Positions 25,101 through 40,100 of a stretch of 64,000 bases of DNA are shown in pieces. Under the pieces are notes generated by a model, which was not told the origin of the DNA, ran no database searches, and was given only the letters and a program-made list of their open reading frames with translations. Made by a program: the position numbers and the translations under genes. The stretch comes from Acanthococcus lagerstroemiae (Eukaryota > Arthropoda > Insecta > Hemiptera > Eriococcidae), in contig CM063110.1 in NCBI GenBank assembly GCA_031841125.1, forward strand, positions 35,727,214 to 35,791,213. Direction: 5' to 3'. How positions within the stretch are numbered: the first letter of the stretch is position 1; each line of letters begins with the position of its first letter.

Positions 25101-28100
25101 GCCTCTTGACCCTGGTTTGCAAACTACAGCGTTTCGGAAATGCAACCAACTCGTCGGGTTATGCGATCGACACGGCCGAACTAAAATTCAACATTTTTCA
25201 AAATAACAAACACACTTTTGGTGATGACTTACCGGCGCACATTTTATTTTATGCCAAAGATATTCGTGAAGCATGCGTCTACTTCAGATACTGTCTGTCA
25301 AAAAAAGCAACAACATTCTTCAGCCACAAACAAATGCCTGCAGTAAGGAGCACGTGCCAGCGACAAGTTGAATTAAATAAATAAATAAAAAAAAAAGAGA
25401 AAAAAAGAAGAAGAAGAGAAAAAAGAGACAGTAATGAATACAAATTAAAAAGATGTCATCGATGAGTGAGAACATAAAATGTATAACAATATAATAATAT
25501 TCATGTTTTAGTATTGAAAACAATGAATTGTTGCTCGTGTATATATGTGTGTGGATGCGTTTCAAGCGCAATACAATACTGTACGAGTATGTGATACCTA
25601 AAAAGCTTCCCCCAACTTCCCAGAAATACGTATCTTTGCTTTGAAATTAAGGAGTGAAAATGGATTTTGTTGCAAATCTGAAAACTGTGTAGGTACTAAG
25701 GTGGTCTTTAGTAACTCTTCGTGGAAGAGAATTCAATTTTTTTGGTTGGTATCCCTCCTGAATCAATTCCAAAAATTTGAAAATAATTTCCGCTGAGCTT
25801 GGACAGAACTGGTGAAGTGTAACTATGCTCCAAGGGGATTGAAATTCTTATGAGAATTATAACAGTTGTTTGGAACTTGAGAATCAATTGAGGGGGCCCC
25901 CGTGTAATCACAAAAATTATTCTTCCAAATTGGTTGTGTTTTTAGATCGCTGAATCCAGTTTTGGGATCCTTTCTCTCATCACCCCCTCCTTCGGGATCT
26001 CCAGGGGCTGATTTTTAATAATTTCAATTCTGTTCCGATGTTCACATCCCGATGCGCAAAATCCCATTAGTTACCCGGGTAATCAAAGGGGAACAAGGGT
26101 AATCTGAGGGTAACCGAGGGTAATAAATGGGTAACTTTTCCGCTGCGCGTAACTAGAGGGTAACTAACTGCGTAGTATCCCGCCAGTTACCCGGGTAACT
26201 AAAGGGGAACAGGGGTAACCCGAGGGTAACAAATGGGTAACTTTTCCGCGGGTAAGTGGGTACCTAGAAGGTAACTGATTGCTCGTCGGAATTACTCATG
26301 TCTGAATAAGAGTTTCTTGGATCGCTAAGTTCATTTCTAGTTCACGTCCTTCATCCGAAAGGTCTTCTTTAGGATCGCTGAAGTAAATTTTGTTTCTTCC
26401 ACCTCCTTCTTATGCACCTTTTGAGCTCCGTAGGGGGTGAGAAGGAGGAGAAGCCAAAGAACTCATAAAATTAGCTCAGTGACGCTATACAAATACGCAA
26501 TGTGAAAACTGGAATTAAATTGAAATAATTAAAGTCAAATTCCTAATGTATCCTAAGGGGGCCCTACGAATAGCAGTTATGTGATTTTTAACTTCGTTTA
26601 ATTGTATTAGTAGATCAATATAATGGAGAGTAAGGGCCTCCCCTTCGACTGAAGCTCGAATTTCAAAAATCTATGTTAATTCCCTTCAGAACTTCATCCC
26701 CTATTAAGGCACAGATGATACCTTTCGCCGATTTTGTTCTAAATTTGAGAGATTTTCCCCTAATATTTGGAACCAATCTAAAGGGCAGGCCATCGGAAAA
26801 TCAGAAGTGAGAAACAGGGACCACCTTACTAAATAAACCCATCGGGTCATTAAATGAATATGAGCAACGTTGCGTCTCGTTGCATAAAAAGGTAAACTAC
26901 TCGATGGCTTAGGCATCATTTCCTATAATTATTTAACCTAAAGGGTCTTGTATTTTGGCAACAGTGTAAAAGCTGATTCTCCGTGTATTTGGCCAGTGTA
27001 TGAGGAAAGGCGTACTGACTCCAGTAGATACAAAATGTCAGGCTTTTTACTTTTGGGTTTCATCTATTTTCAGATCAACGCAATAGTTTTCTAGCCGATT
27101 ACACAAAACCAAGCTTTTTAATTCAAGTCAACGTGAACTCCAGCCCGTGACGCAACATTGCTGGGCTCGGATTTATGACCTGATATTTATAGGAGGCCGA
27201 GACTTAGGGCTCGCCGACTTGTCTCATTCTAAAATTCAAACTTCTTCGAATCGAAAGAAGTTTTTGGAATTGCATTAAATCTCATGGAATGTGAGGGTAA
27301 AGCCAAAAGTACCTATATTATGTTGAGTTTTTGAATGTTCTGCTAAATGGATATCTTACCTAGTGATATCTATTTTACCTTAAAATAAGTGACCCCCCCC
27401 CCCCAAAAAAAAAAGAGGGAAAATGAGCATAAAGACAAGTATGCTTCACATTATAGATGTTATATACCTAGCCGATCTCTGCAGGGGCGTTGCGAGCCCA
27501 ACCTGCGTGGTGGGAGGTTAAAATAACTTGAAAATATAGACTCGGCACAGTAATTTTTATGCAAGCAAAAAAAAAAAAGTTGTTTTGTCGACTGTTGGTG
27601 CAAAATGCCGACTAAATGACTGAATTTGCCAAAATTTGTGGGAAGAAGTGATTGTCATACCTTTCCCTCACTACGGCCTCGGATCCCTACCTTTCCAAAT
27701 TATAGAATGTCAGAATCGAACTTCATCTTTTCCAAGATTTTTTTTCTCGAAAACACAAATTAATAGAATGTTGAAATGTGCTACACGATGGGCATAGCGG
27801 GGGAGAAGTGATTTCGACGAATTTTTCAAGTTTGCATTTTTCACCAAGTTTTCAGTTATTTAGTCAGAATCTTGAACAGCAATAGCTGCCTTTTTTTGTT
27901 AGGTTGCACCATTTGGACTGAGTCGGCATTTTCGACTTATTATTCCTTCTCACTTCCATTTTGACAGCACAAAAATATCCATATAATTGTTCATCCTCTG
28001 CTTTTAGCAACTTATATGGAACTGCTTCATTATTTTTTTTTTTCCTCAATTTTTATCTATGTCAAAATTTACGTAGAAATCGATCAATATTATTTTACCT

Positions 28101-31100
28101 TTCCCCCTCTTTTTTCTTCACCAACAAATATAAGTCATCTATTCTCCATACTTCAACCCCTCTCTGAGAACTTCTAATTCACGTTACTATTTAGATGTAT
28201 TTTTGATGCCGAGAAAAGGGGAAAGGATCCCAAGACTCGGGACGGACTGAAAATTATGGTTTCAACGCCTGACTTGAAAATACTCAACAGCTGGGTTGAT
28301 ACAAGCTGTGAAATATGCGGCCAAAATGTGACGCTTGTAGGTTTAAGCCGGCTAGAATGTTAAATCGAAAAATAATTAGAATCGTCGACATTATATTTTG
28401 ATCATATATTGGACTAGCTGCCGGGAAGTGGGAACTGATGTGACTTATAGCTACGACTATGCCTTATCAGTTGAGACAGTAATATCGATCTCCAAGTCAT
28501 ACTCTTAATAGTTATTAAGGTACTCCAAAGGGGCGAGCCCCTATTCTCATAAAATGGCCAAATCTAGAAAAGGAAAAGTGTTTTTTCTTCTTTTATCTTT
28601 GCTCATGAAGTACAACCTTTTCTCAGTTAGCCAAGTTAACATTTCGAATTGGAAAAGGTAGCTCCCCAGCCACTGAAATGTCGCTTTGTCAAACACAGTT
28701 TGTCCCACAAGTTTTAAGACTGCGACTATACAGGTTGCGAAAAAAAAACAAAAACATTTTTGAACAAATTTTTCATTTGAAATAGTCATTATTTGAGGTA
28801 ATACGGTCTTTCAACCTTCCCATGCCTTAGTATTCATGTTAAGAGTGTATCGGTACTTATGTTGTCTGTTAAGCGCTACTGATGTAAGCCTCACAGAATT
28901 AAGAACAGGTTTCGGGGTCATCAGCCTAGAAAAACGCAGACTAATAACCTCCCAATTACTGCTACATGACATTGTTCATAGTAAAATATGCGATGAAAAT
29001 CTACTGCGACAAATCTGCTTTCGGGTACCCTCGTTCCAAGCGCGATCAAAAGATCTATTCGAAACAATAACTGCCCACACAAATGGACACAGGGAGTCCG
29101 CTATGAATAGGGCGGCACGTCTGTATAATAACATAGTATCTAAAAATCCCCACGTCGATATATTTTTCTTAAAACGTGATAATTTCAAAAATATAATAAC
29201 CAAAATCATAGCGGCTTACCAATTTTTTCTGAAAAACTCAGGAGTTGGTATTTGGTGTGGTGGGACGTATGGCGATGTGAAATGCTGGGCAAATGCTGCT
29301 GCGATCTCGTTGTTATTATGTAAGTCTCTTCCTTTATATTTTAATGCATAACCCTTTGGTGACGTCTTTCTTTTTTCGTTAACATAGCCATAGTCTTAAA
29401 ACTTATGGGAAACACTGTGTATCCTCGAGTTTTTCTCTTTTCGAATCGTCATGTTTCCAATTAGGTTACAAAACTATTATATCAATCACATACTGGGTGT
29501 CCGGACTAATCTCATGTCCGACGTTAGTCCAGACACCTCTTTGGATATGGCGGGCACGGACAATCTGAACACACAGAACGCCAGAGACTTCCGGTCAGTG
29601 GGTGTTCTACATTGGACGTACAACAATATAATGCTTCCAAGCAGTATCGAAGCATTTCTCATTTCAATAACAACGCATTGTTGGTTTCGTACATGAATTA
29701 TATACCATGAATGCAATCTGAAACTCACCTCCATGGTGTCATCGCCGGACACCTCTTCAGTCGTAGAACAAGAACTACTTTTCGACGAGTATTTGATTTT
29801 GTGCGGACTGTGAAGTCTTCGCGGACACGTTCGGCTGCAACAGGAGTTACACATTCGCCAGATTTATCTAAGAATTCCGACGCCTTTCAGGTACATAAAT
29901 CACAAATGCATTCTCAATCTCACCGACAATCAAAACCACCCTATGAATAACCTCTAACGATTCTTACACGTTCAGCAACTCAAATTTTACTTCCGACTAG
30001 GGGACCTAAATTTACTCACATGTCAGGGCTCTTTTCCCAGACATGCTTTAATTTGCCAATGGAATTTTTAACCATGCCACTGTCATAGCTACTGGATTCT
30101 CAGGCCCGTAACACTCCCATCAAACCCGTAATTTCCTTCACCATAACACAAAAATCACTACAGCCATTGTCTCCTCCAAGTGCCGTCACTGATGCGTACA
30201 CCATAAATTAATCCACAAAGTGACAACACGAATATACCTGCGAGACTCCGTATTCTCAGACGATGACGAGCTGGACGAAGACGCCTTGATTATTTGCGAG
30301 CGCATCCTCCGTTTAGGACTCGGCTTTCTGCACTTCTCCAGCGGCGCCGCCTTCCCCGGCACGTCCAGCAGCACCGGCGAGCTGAGCTTCGGCTTTAGAT
30401 TCGGACTCTTGCTGCGGTGCTTCTCCCTTCTCCGTCCGAAGTGTTTGCGGTGTATCGGCTTCAGGCAGTCTGAACTGGTCCAGTCATAAATGCCGTCCGA
30501 GTCGGTCAGCCGTCCGTAGAACATGGGCGAAAACCGGCCCAGTCCGGCCGTCCGGTCGCTCAGCGGACTCTCGCTCCGCGAGCTCACCGGGCTGCGACTT
30601 TCGTTCAGACCGGTATCCGTGTCCACCACAATCGACGGCAGCTGCAGCGACGACTTACTACACTTGTCTTGGGTGGACAGCGTTTCGGTGCTGTTGCTTT
30701 GTCTCTTCGCCAGCGACGACGGCAGTTTCTTGAAACTGTCCAAGCTCTGCTCGGACCCGGCTGAAAACTTCAGTCGGTTTCGCATCGGCACCGAAATGAA
30801 CGAACCGAACTCCAGCTCCGAGATGTCGGCACGGTCAGCTCGCTTCACGTTCGCCTTTTTCTCCTGCTCGTTTTCGATGAACAGCTCGAGCTCTTTGGCG
30901 CTCTTCAGTTCGCCTTGCTTGATCTTCTCGTCGAGCTGGTCGGTACTGAAGCCCTCGTCGTTCGACTCCATCTGGTGGTCGTCGGACAATGTCTCCGAGT
31001 CGGACGGCTGACCCACGGTGTGACCGTCGCTCTTGTCCGGGCCTGAGGGAGTACGCAGAAGCGGAGACGGTCGGCGGGGTGAATGATGCGACATGCTGGA

Positions 31101-34100
31101 CTGGTCTTCGTTCTCGGATGGACACAACGGGTTATTGGAGCCGCATCTAGACGGGCCCGGACTGGCCATCGAGCTGTAGCCGGAAGAGCTGAGATTCGAT
31201 TCGGAGGCGGTTCGATCTGCCCGCGAACACATCGAAAACGGACTCAGGTAGGTCATTGTGGTGGAGGAACTGTTGCCACACTTGTTCGGACAGTCGGGAT
31301 CCGAGTCCATTTCTCCGGAGCAGGTGACTGTGATTGTCGGAGGCGCGGACGGTTTATGGTCCTCCCTCGTGGATAAAAAAGAATTCCGTGGTTCGGACGG
31401 CGGTGTTCCCGGACACAGAACGATGGCGGGTGCCTCATCTAGTGGCGACGGCTCTTGAATGGTGAACGTTGGTATGATGAGATCCAGTTTTCGGGTCGAG
31501 TCGCAGGATTTGGTCGGCGAGTACGGCGGAGCGGAGATCTGTATCTCGGGCGACGGTACAGACGCCCGACGGAAAGTCTGTAAACAAGGCAATTTGTGAT
31601 TGTGAGACGAGGTAAATGCAATGCGATGAGTGAATCAACTACATAAGGTAATGAAGGTACTACATAGTAAAGCTGATTTCATCAGGAGCCCAAACTTGCT
31701 GCTCACGTTTAACCTAAACCTAAAAGACAGTATTCAACAATATCATAATCAAGAGGGGAGATAGAAGGTACCTTATGAAATAACTCCAAAAAAATATCAA
31801 CCGTTTATGATTTTGTGTTATTTAAAATACGCGCGTAAACTCCGCGAAAATGTTGAAACGCCCGCAATACGGAAGAAGAAAGTCCTGTTACATGGGGTGA
31901 CTTTGCAATCACCGGGTGACTTGGCACATGTATGTTTGTGTTTTCATTACTCCTGAGAGCACGAGAGAAAAATCAATATAGCGTTTGATCGTGGTCACGA
32001 TGAAAGTGAACCATGGTGTATTAGTCAGCATAGTGATGTAGTGATTGGTGGAAAACTAGAAAAAGAGTGGAGGGGTGACATTGCACAAAACTGTTTATTT
32101 ATTAAGTATCGAGGCAAAGCACTCCAAAAATCAATTTATTAACACGACGTTTCGACATCACTGCCATCATCAGGTAACACAACATGTACGAACTAGGATT
32201 TCATTGGAAATCTCTTCCAGAAAAATCTCCTATTCAGAATAAATGAGCGATAATTTTCGAAGAATTTCATCGGATATCATTGAGAAATATCTCCAATGAT
32301 TTCAGGTGAACTTTGTCACAAATTTTAGGAAAAATCTCCAATGATTCCAAACAATTTTATCAAGAATCATTGAGAAGTATCTCTGATGATTTTAAAACGA
32401 TATCCTTAGAAAAAATGTTGATACTTTTCAGAGATTTTCGTCAAAATTGTTCGGGGGAAAACTCCAATGACTTCTAAGGAATCAATCAGAAATTTTGGAA
32501 GAAAAATGTGATGATTTCCGGAGAATTTCATCGGAAATATTCAGAAAAAAGTTCAATGTTTTCCAAAGAATTTTCTCGAAAATCTTCGGGTACATTTTCC
32601 GATAATATTTAAAGAATTACATCGGAAATTATAGGAACACAACTCCGATAATTTCCGAAGAATAAAAATATATAGTGATTTTTAATTTTAAATTTAATTT
32701 TATAATTAATTTGAATATTTTTTTTATTTGATAAATTTAATTTATTATTTATATTAATCATTTATTAATTTATTTATATTAATCATTTTATTATTTAATT
32801 TATTTATTAAAATTTATAATCAAGTATTCATCGAGAATTTTTAGAAAAAAATTTCCAATGTTTTCCAAGAAAGTTCATCAGCATTCTTAGAGAAAATTTT
32901 CTGACAATTTTTGAAGAATTTCATAAGAAATATTCGGAGAAAAACTACAATGATTTCTGATGAATTTCATCGAAAATCTTCTGGAAAAATGTTCGGTAAT
33001 TTCCGAAGAATTTCATCGTAAATCTTCGGAAAAAATTTCTAATAATTTCCGAAGAATCGTATCAGAAATCTTTAGAAAAAATCTCCATGGTTTTCGGAAA
33101 AATTCTTCGAGAACATTTCCTGATAATTTCCTGAAAATTTTATCAAAAGCACTCGGGGAATCCAAAAATCTTCGAAAAAAACCTTCGATTATTTCCAGGG
33201 AATTTCATGAAAAATATTTAGAACGATTTCTCTGATTTCCAAAGATTATTTCCGATGAACTTTATCGAAAATATTAAGGGTAAATTTCCGATCATTTTCA
33301 ATGAATCTTATCGGACATCATTGAAAAACATTATCCGACGATTTCAGGAGAAATTTGTGGGATACTTTAGGAAAACTTAGCAATCATTCCAAAAAATTTA
33401 TCGGAAATCATTGAGAAGTACCTTCGATGATTCTTGAAAGTTTTTTTCAGAAAAATATTTCGATGATTTCCAGTTATTTTCATCGGAAATTTTTAGAAGA
33501 ATTTCATCAGAAATGTTCGGCATAATTTCTACAGAATAATTTCATGAGAATAATTTCCGATGAGATTCTTCGGAAATTATCGGAGTTGTTTCCGAAAATT
33601 TCCGATGTAATTCTTTAAAAATTATCGGAGAATTTTCCCGAAGATTTTCGAGAAAATTCTTTGGAAAACACTGGACTTTTTTTTTGAATATTTTCGATGA
33701 ATCCGAAATTTTCCCCCAAGATTTCCGATGAAATTTTTCGGAGATTATCGAACACTTTTCCAGAAGATTTTCGATGAAATTCATTAGAAACCATCGGAGT
33801 TTTTCCTCGAATATTTCCTATGAAATTCTTCAAAAACTGTCAGGAAATTTTCTCGAAGAATGCTGATGAACTTTCTCGGAAAAACACTGAAAAGTTATTC
33901 TAAACATTTTTGATGAGATTCTTTGGAAATTATCGGAGTTATTTTCCGAAATTTCCGATGCAATTCTTTAGAAATTATCAGAAAATTTTTCCGAAGATTT
34001 TCGAGGAAATTCTTTGAAAAATACCGGATTTTTTTCTGAATATTTCTAATGAAATTCTCCGGAGATTATCACATTTTTTCTACAAGATTTCTGATTATTT

Positions 34101-37100
34101 CCTTAGAAATCATTGGAAAATTTCTTCGGACATTTTTGACGAAAATATCTGAAAAGCATCAACATTTTTTCTAAGAATATCCTTCCAAAATCATCAGAGA
34201 TACTTCTCGATGATTCTTGATAAAATTGTTCGAAACCACTGGAGATTTTTCTTAAAATTTCTGACAAAATTCGCCTGAAATTTTTGGAAATATATCTCAA
34301 TGATGTCCGATGAAATTCTTTGAGAATTATCGCTAATTTTTCCTGAAGATTCTCGTTAAAATTCTTCAAAAGCCATCAGAGTTTTCCCCGAATATTTCCC
34401 ATGAAATTCTTGTCGAAGAGACCGTTCGCCAGGCGAAAAAGCGAGTCATTCTTCGTTCAGTGTGACGGAGTTTTCCTATGACGGAAGGAAAACCGACTAA
34501 CCCTGTATACCCGATGCGCAAAATCCCGTCAGTTACCCAGGTAACTAAAGAGGAACCAAGGGTAACTGACGGATTTCTAACTGAGGGTTGCAAATGGGTA
34601 ACTTTTCCGTAAGTAATTAGAGGATAATTAATCCCGCCAGTTACCCAGGTAACTAAAGGGAAACCAAGTGTAACTGCCGGGTTTCTGAGTAATCTGAGGG
34701 TAACTGATGGTTGCAAATGGGTAACTTTTCCGTCGGTAATTAGAAAGTAACTGACTGCGCATTGGGTATGAACAAGGGTAGAATCCCGTTGACCCTGTCG
34801 ATTATTTGCATTTATTTATTTACAAATATTTACGAGAAAGGCTTGGCCTTGGTTTTTCTTCATGGTTACTTTTTATTGTATTGGGTTCAGATTAATTTTC
34901 CTCCATTTTTATCTTAAACATTAGGATTTGAGATTCAGGTTCTTTAGGGTTTGTGTTCTCTGGGGTTCAAATCAGAACCGGACTTCAAACCCACAGCAGG
35001 GATGAGGGGAAATCAAGCCTCATTAAGGTTTCAAAAACTAGATATCATACACATTTGCCCACTATCAAATTATTGTAAATGCTATTTTTTTATATTTTTT
35101 TATTATTATTATTATTATTTTTTTTTGGTGAGAAAAATTAACAAAAGGTGTTGTCATAATTGTTCTCTATTAGTGCCAAAGCGTTCCACCAGTCTATGTA
35201 TTAGCAATTCTGAGAGAAAATTACGTTTCATTAATGATATACATAATTCTTTCAAACGTCTTTGCCCCTTCCAATGTTAGAGCAAGCAAACATACTTACA
35301 CATGGTCAGGATGAGTTGCCTACTTACACAATTGAAGAGGGATAGTGTACTGGAGACACCCAGATAATGCAGTAGTGAAATAAAAACATGTCAGTCAGTA
35401 CTAACAATAAAACATTAGAGTTCGAGCATGCACATCAAACATTTTAAATAGAATGTTACGGCATTTCTCAGTTCAATGGTACCAACATTTAGAGCTCTCA
35501 ACTTAGTAAAGGCTGTTATACTATAGCGAGAACCAAAGAAACCATATCGTGACACTTCACTATACTCTCCATCTTGTCACCAATAAATAATTCAGTGACA
35601 CCCTTTGGCATTCCTCCCCATTACAGGACATTATAAGATTACACGTGTGCAGTTCTACAGTAGTTGATGTTCAACACAACAGGAGCACGATACAGTTGCG
35701 CAGCACAAGGCAATACTAAAATTCTAAATACTTACATCCGAAGAAAGTGCCGCAGCTCTCAACGAGGAAACCGAAGAAGTTCCACCGCCGCTTCCTTTAG
35801 CTGTATTCTTGACGTTTAGACTGTCTTGTGAGCTCGACGTGTTGTTGTTCGGGGATGAAATGTAATGCCTTGGCATTATCGGCGTCATTAAGGGAGACGG
35901 TGACGGCGTGGGTACTTCGTGGATCGGAGACAGACACTTATTGGGCACCTCTAGAAGAATGGTCGGTGGGTGGAGTAAATTGCTAGAAGCGATGTTGGTC
36001 GACGATTTTTGACTATTCATCGGATCCAAAACTGAAACCTGGAAACGCATACAGATTGATAATAGAATCTTAAACCTAAAAAGAGTTGAGAATTTGCTCG
36101 CTTATACTATAAGACTCTTTTGAGTCATCAGAAAACGGAAGGAAGTTGGTTCATACACCTTATAAGTGCTAAAAAATGGACAGTTACCTGAATGGTGGAC
36201 GAATGCAGCTTGCTGGTGCAAGGAGGCGAATCGGTTATACCGGATGAGGAGGCGGCTGTGACGTGATACGATGACAGCGACGAATCGTCCGAGCCGGCAA
36301 CTTCGTCCTGCGGACTGGACGCCGTCGGCGACGTGGACGCAGACACGAAGTTCGAATTGCATTCGGAGGATGGCCCGGTGCTCAGTGAAAACTTACGAAA
36401 CATAGCTAAAATGGAGTCAGCGCTGGCCGCTTTCTGGCATCTACCATTGGTTCCTAGTGTAAGCAAACTCGGTCTTCGACTGTTGAGTTTTTCACCTGTA
36501 TAATTAGCGATCAATGTTCATACATATTTTAGAACATACGACGAGCTACATAAGTATAATATGTGAGCGTATGATGTACAAAAAAGTGTCTTATCCTAAG
36601 AGGGCAACCGTTAACATGTTTTTTTGTTGTAAATTTCGGTTAGAGTCGGAGCCGAAAGGATATAACTGAGAGCGCAGAACAGAAGAGCGAGCTCGGAAGC
36701 TAAGAACGAAAGTACGAATTTTAGAATTGATTCGTTTTATAACCGCAGAACTCTTAGCTTGTACGGCAAGTTTATTACCTACCTAGATAGCAATTTCGCA
36801 GTTTCATATTTTTGCATTTTTTTGTACCCAAATGAGTTGGGAAGATAAACTGAGCATCTCATTCAACTTAATCGTTTTTTAAATAAATATCAAAGATTTG
36901 AAGTTCTTATTGAAATATTTTCAATTAATTAAATTTTTCGAAAATCTTCATATGTCTGAGGACCATGTAGCTCAATAATAATAATAATGGAGAACCTTTG
37001 TTGGATTTCATATTTTCATGCGCTATTCGTCTATATGCTCAGTCACTCAACTTGTCTTGTCATCAGGAACGTGAGTTTTTCTTGGAGGGGTAAAAATTGT

Positions 37101-40100
37101 GAAAGTCCCAACTGACTCAATTTAAAATTCCCGAGTACTAAGGCAAAAAAAAATCTTTTGACTTGTTAGATTTTTCCAACTAACTCAACTCAAAGTTCCC
37201 AAATAACAAAGCGAAAAAAAACCCTCTTTGACTTGTTGGATTTTCCCAATTGCTGCGTGAAAAATTCCTACAAGCGGGTAAGTTGTCCCCCTCCTACACT
37301 CATCAGTACGTCCCTGCTCGTCATAACTATAAGTACTCATATTTCGAAGAGCTGGAAACAGAACTGGTGAAACTGCGCAGTATAACTGTTCAACTGATGA
37401 AACGCTGAGGCAACGGTTTCTATATAGACACAATTTTTTTTCTTACGAGACTTGTGACAAAATTGTATTAGGTCCGCCTAAATTTAAGATGACACTGCGT
37501 TCTGGTTGATTGAAAAGAGTGACAGTTTTTGCCACACGTCTCATTTGTGGCGTTTTTGTGTACTGGGACTCTGTGACCAAATTTACGTCAATCGGGTGCA
37601 GTTATTACTCTGATATTATTTTAATATAGGGGAATTGAGAAAACGAGCTAATTCGAGCTGCGTTTTGATGAACAAGTAATTATTACATGTAAGATATTTG
37701 TGAAATTGATTTATACGATTTGTACAAGTTGATGATCAAGCCAACTAGACTTGAAATTGATAAATCAGATGAAACTCATTCTCACCCTCGGCTACGACTC
37801 TTCCGCAATTAACCAGTTATTTACTCAGTAGCTGTTTAACAGGAAGTATTTCTCAGTGAAGTACTTACGCATTAAGTACTTTTTGATTACTCGTATATTA
37901 AATTGGGGCAATAAAGTAATTTAAAATCAGTAAAATAACGAATCAAATTATTCTCATCAGAACTATGGAAGATAAATTTTATACATTATAGCTACAAGGC
38001 ATCAAGCATTTCTGAAGATCTCTGAGATTGTTCTTCGTCGTGAGACCATAGACCATAATATTTCAAATAGACTAAGAGTAGGTACCTACAATTTTTGCAG
38101 CTATTAAAATGTTCGACTACCATATTGCTGGCTACTTTTTGAAACGTTTCAAAACCCGGCCTCAAATCACTCACTGAATTCTCTGACTACATAGCTCGAT
38201 CATAAGTAAGTTCATTTACAGCTCCCGGAACGTTTTCAAACGTCGAATACGATTTGAAAATTAGCACTTCCAGAAAGCGAGCAAAAATATTATGTATAAA
38301 AACTTACGAAGTTGTAACATAGTGCAACTGACACCCAACTCAGCTAACTTTTTTTAAATCGCGTAATTTCAAAGTCCTTTGTTCGCAACGTAACCTATCG
38401 AAGACAGTTTTTAATTACATAATTTTCTAGTAACGGTTGACCACATATCGCTGCAAAGACTGTGGAAGCGGATGAGCGATAAAAATTGATGAACCATTAT
38501 GAGTCGTTATGAACCAATCTAGCGAAATAACGTTTGAAATGCATTTATAATTTTTGAGATTGGTCAGCCAAATTAGGATAAAAATAGAAAGAAAAAAAAC
38601 GAATCAACTGCTGTAAAAGATTTTTTTTTCAAAACTATTGGGAATCGACTCCCGAGTACCTACAAACAAATCAATACTCCCACCTGGCTTTCTAATTCTT
38701 GTATGAGAATTGGACATCCCTCAAAAAAGTGTTCATGTGTACTCCCACCTGGCTTGTTAATTCTTGTATGAGAATTTGACATCCCTCAAAAAAATGTTTT
38801 TTCTTTTTTTTTTAAAGAAAATCTCATTAACTGTTCAAGTTAGGGTGGTTGTAGTATAGATGCCTAGGTATATGCCGTACTTTTTACCCAGTGCTCACTA
38901 CAGAATCTTTTTGAAAACTAATTCGCACACGTTATACCTCAAGGTTACTAGTGTCTGTGATAGTTTTCATCGGTGACATTTCATAATAACGTAATTTTTT
39001 AGTAATTTGAAAAAAAATTTGCTTAGAAAAATACCGGATTTTTGTACAAGGCATTTTCGACACGATTTTTGGAAGATAAAAAGTGATTCCAGAAGGCGAG
39101 TAATACTAGGCCCCAAACTAACATATGTCTTTTCTGAAATTTACGGCAGTCGGTTGCGAATTTGATATGATAAAAAAAGGTGGCATCTATCCCACCACGT
39201 TGGGATATAGTTGCCACATTTTTTGCTCGGGTTAGATGCCTCATTTTGAAACATTTTACGAGTATTACTTTTTTAGTATAGAATGTCAAGAGTTTATTTT
39301 CGGAAGCCAACTCGGAAGCAGTGGTCCGAGTCTGCCACAGTATATTACACATCATGGATCGTTAAGTGAGCGTTTACATAGCTTGCGGAGCGAGAAGAAG
39401 GTGAGTACAGCAATTGTCTTATATACGAGTCATGTTACTCACTTACGATCCTTGATTTGTAAAATATCTCATACTACAGGATAACTCAGAGAAGATGATC
39501 TAGTTTCTTTCTTCAATAGCAAGGTTGGTAACACTGTTACAGCTGCCAATATGTGATTGGCGCGAAGCCTAAAGTAGGAAATGTCGTGATCGGAAATGTC
39601 GTGATCACGCGGCTCTAGTAAACATAGCGCGTTATTCAGTTTGAGCAATATTTTTGGTTTAAATCGATTGTGAGGACGCAATGAGCTTATTGTAAAGAGT
39701 TCAGAGCCCCCCCCCCCGTATCAAAATTCCGAATACCATCCAACAAAAATCACTACACAGCCAAAGAGTTACCGTGTGGACTAGTGTCACAGAGTGCTGG
39801 ATAATTGGACCCTTCTTTACTGAAACTGTGAAACTACATGAAACGATTAGAGAATTGTGTGACACAGAATGGCGGTAATTTAAATGATGTACTTCATAAG
39901 CAGCGACGTAGCTAGAGGTTTCCCAAGGGGGGGGGGGCACAGTAAGGTTTTCAAGGGAGAAAACGTCGAAAATTGTCGAATTTTTTAAAAATCGCCGATA
40001 TCAGAGGACTATGTAAAAATATTGGGAAGGAGGGCATGTGACCCCTGTGCCCCCCCCCTACGCTACGCCACTGTTCATAAGTAAATCTCCATGGCTGAAT

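Larger units (their letters stand above)
17998..29728. other. Intron 13 (~11.7 kb)
   Basis: The largest intron. It holds the hAT foldback element, the inverted repeat and possible ND6-like insert, two small MITEs, the nested ORF at 25,079 and the LINE remnant. The remainder, including 18,000-19,311 and 26,300-28,830, shows no gene or clear repeat. Confidence 0.75.
31578..35735. other. Intron 11
   Basis: Mostly the second 45-bp monomer array, then a MITE and a microsatellite. 31,578-32,090 and 34,780-35,735 have nothing I can name. Confidence 0.75.

Noticed and set aside
30220..31621. Plus-strand and other-frame ORFs over exon 12
   Set aside because: Shadows of the GC-rich coding exon. The minus frame alone joins its neighbours in phase.
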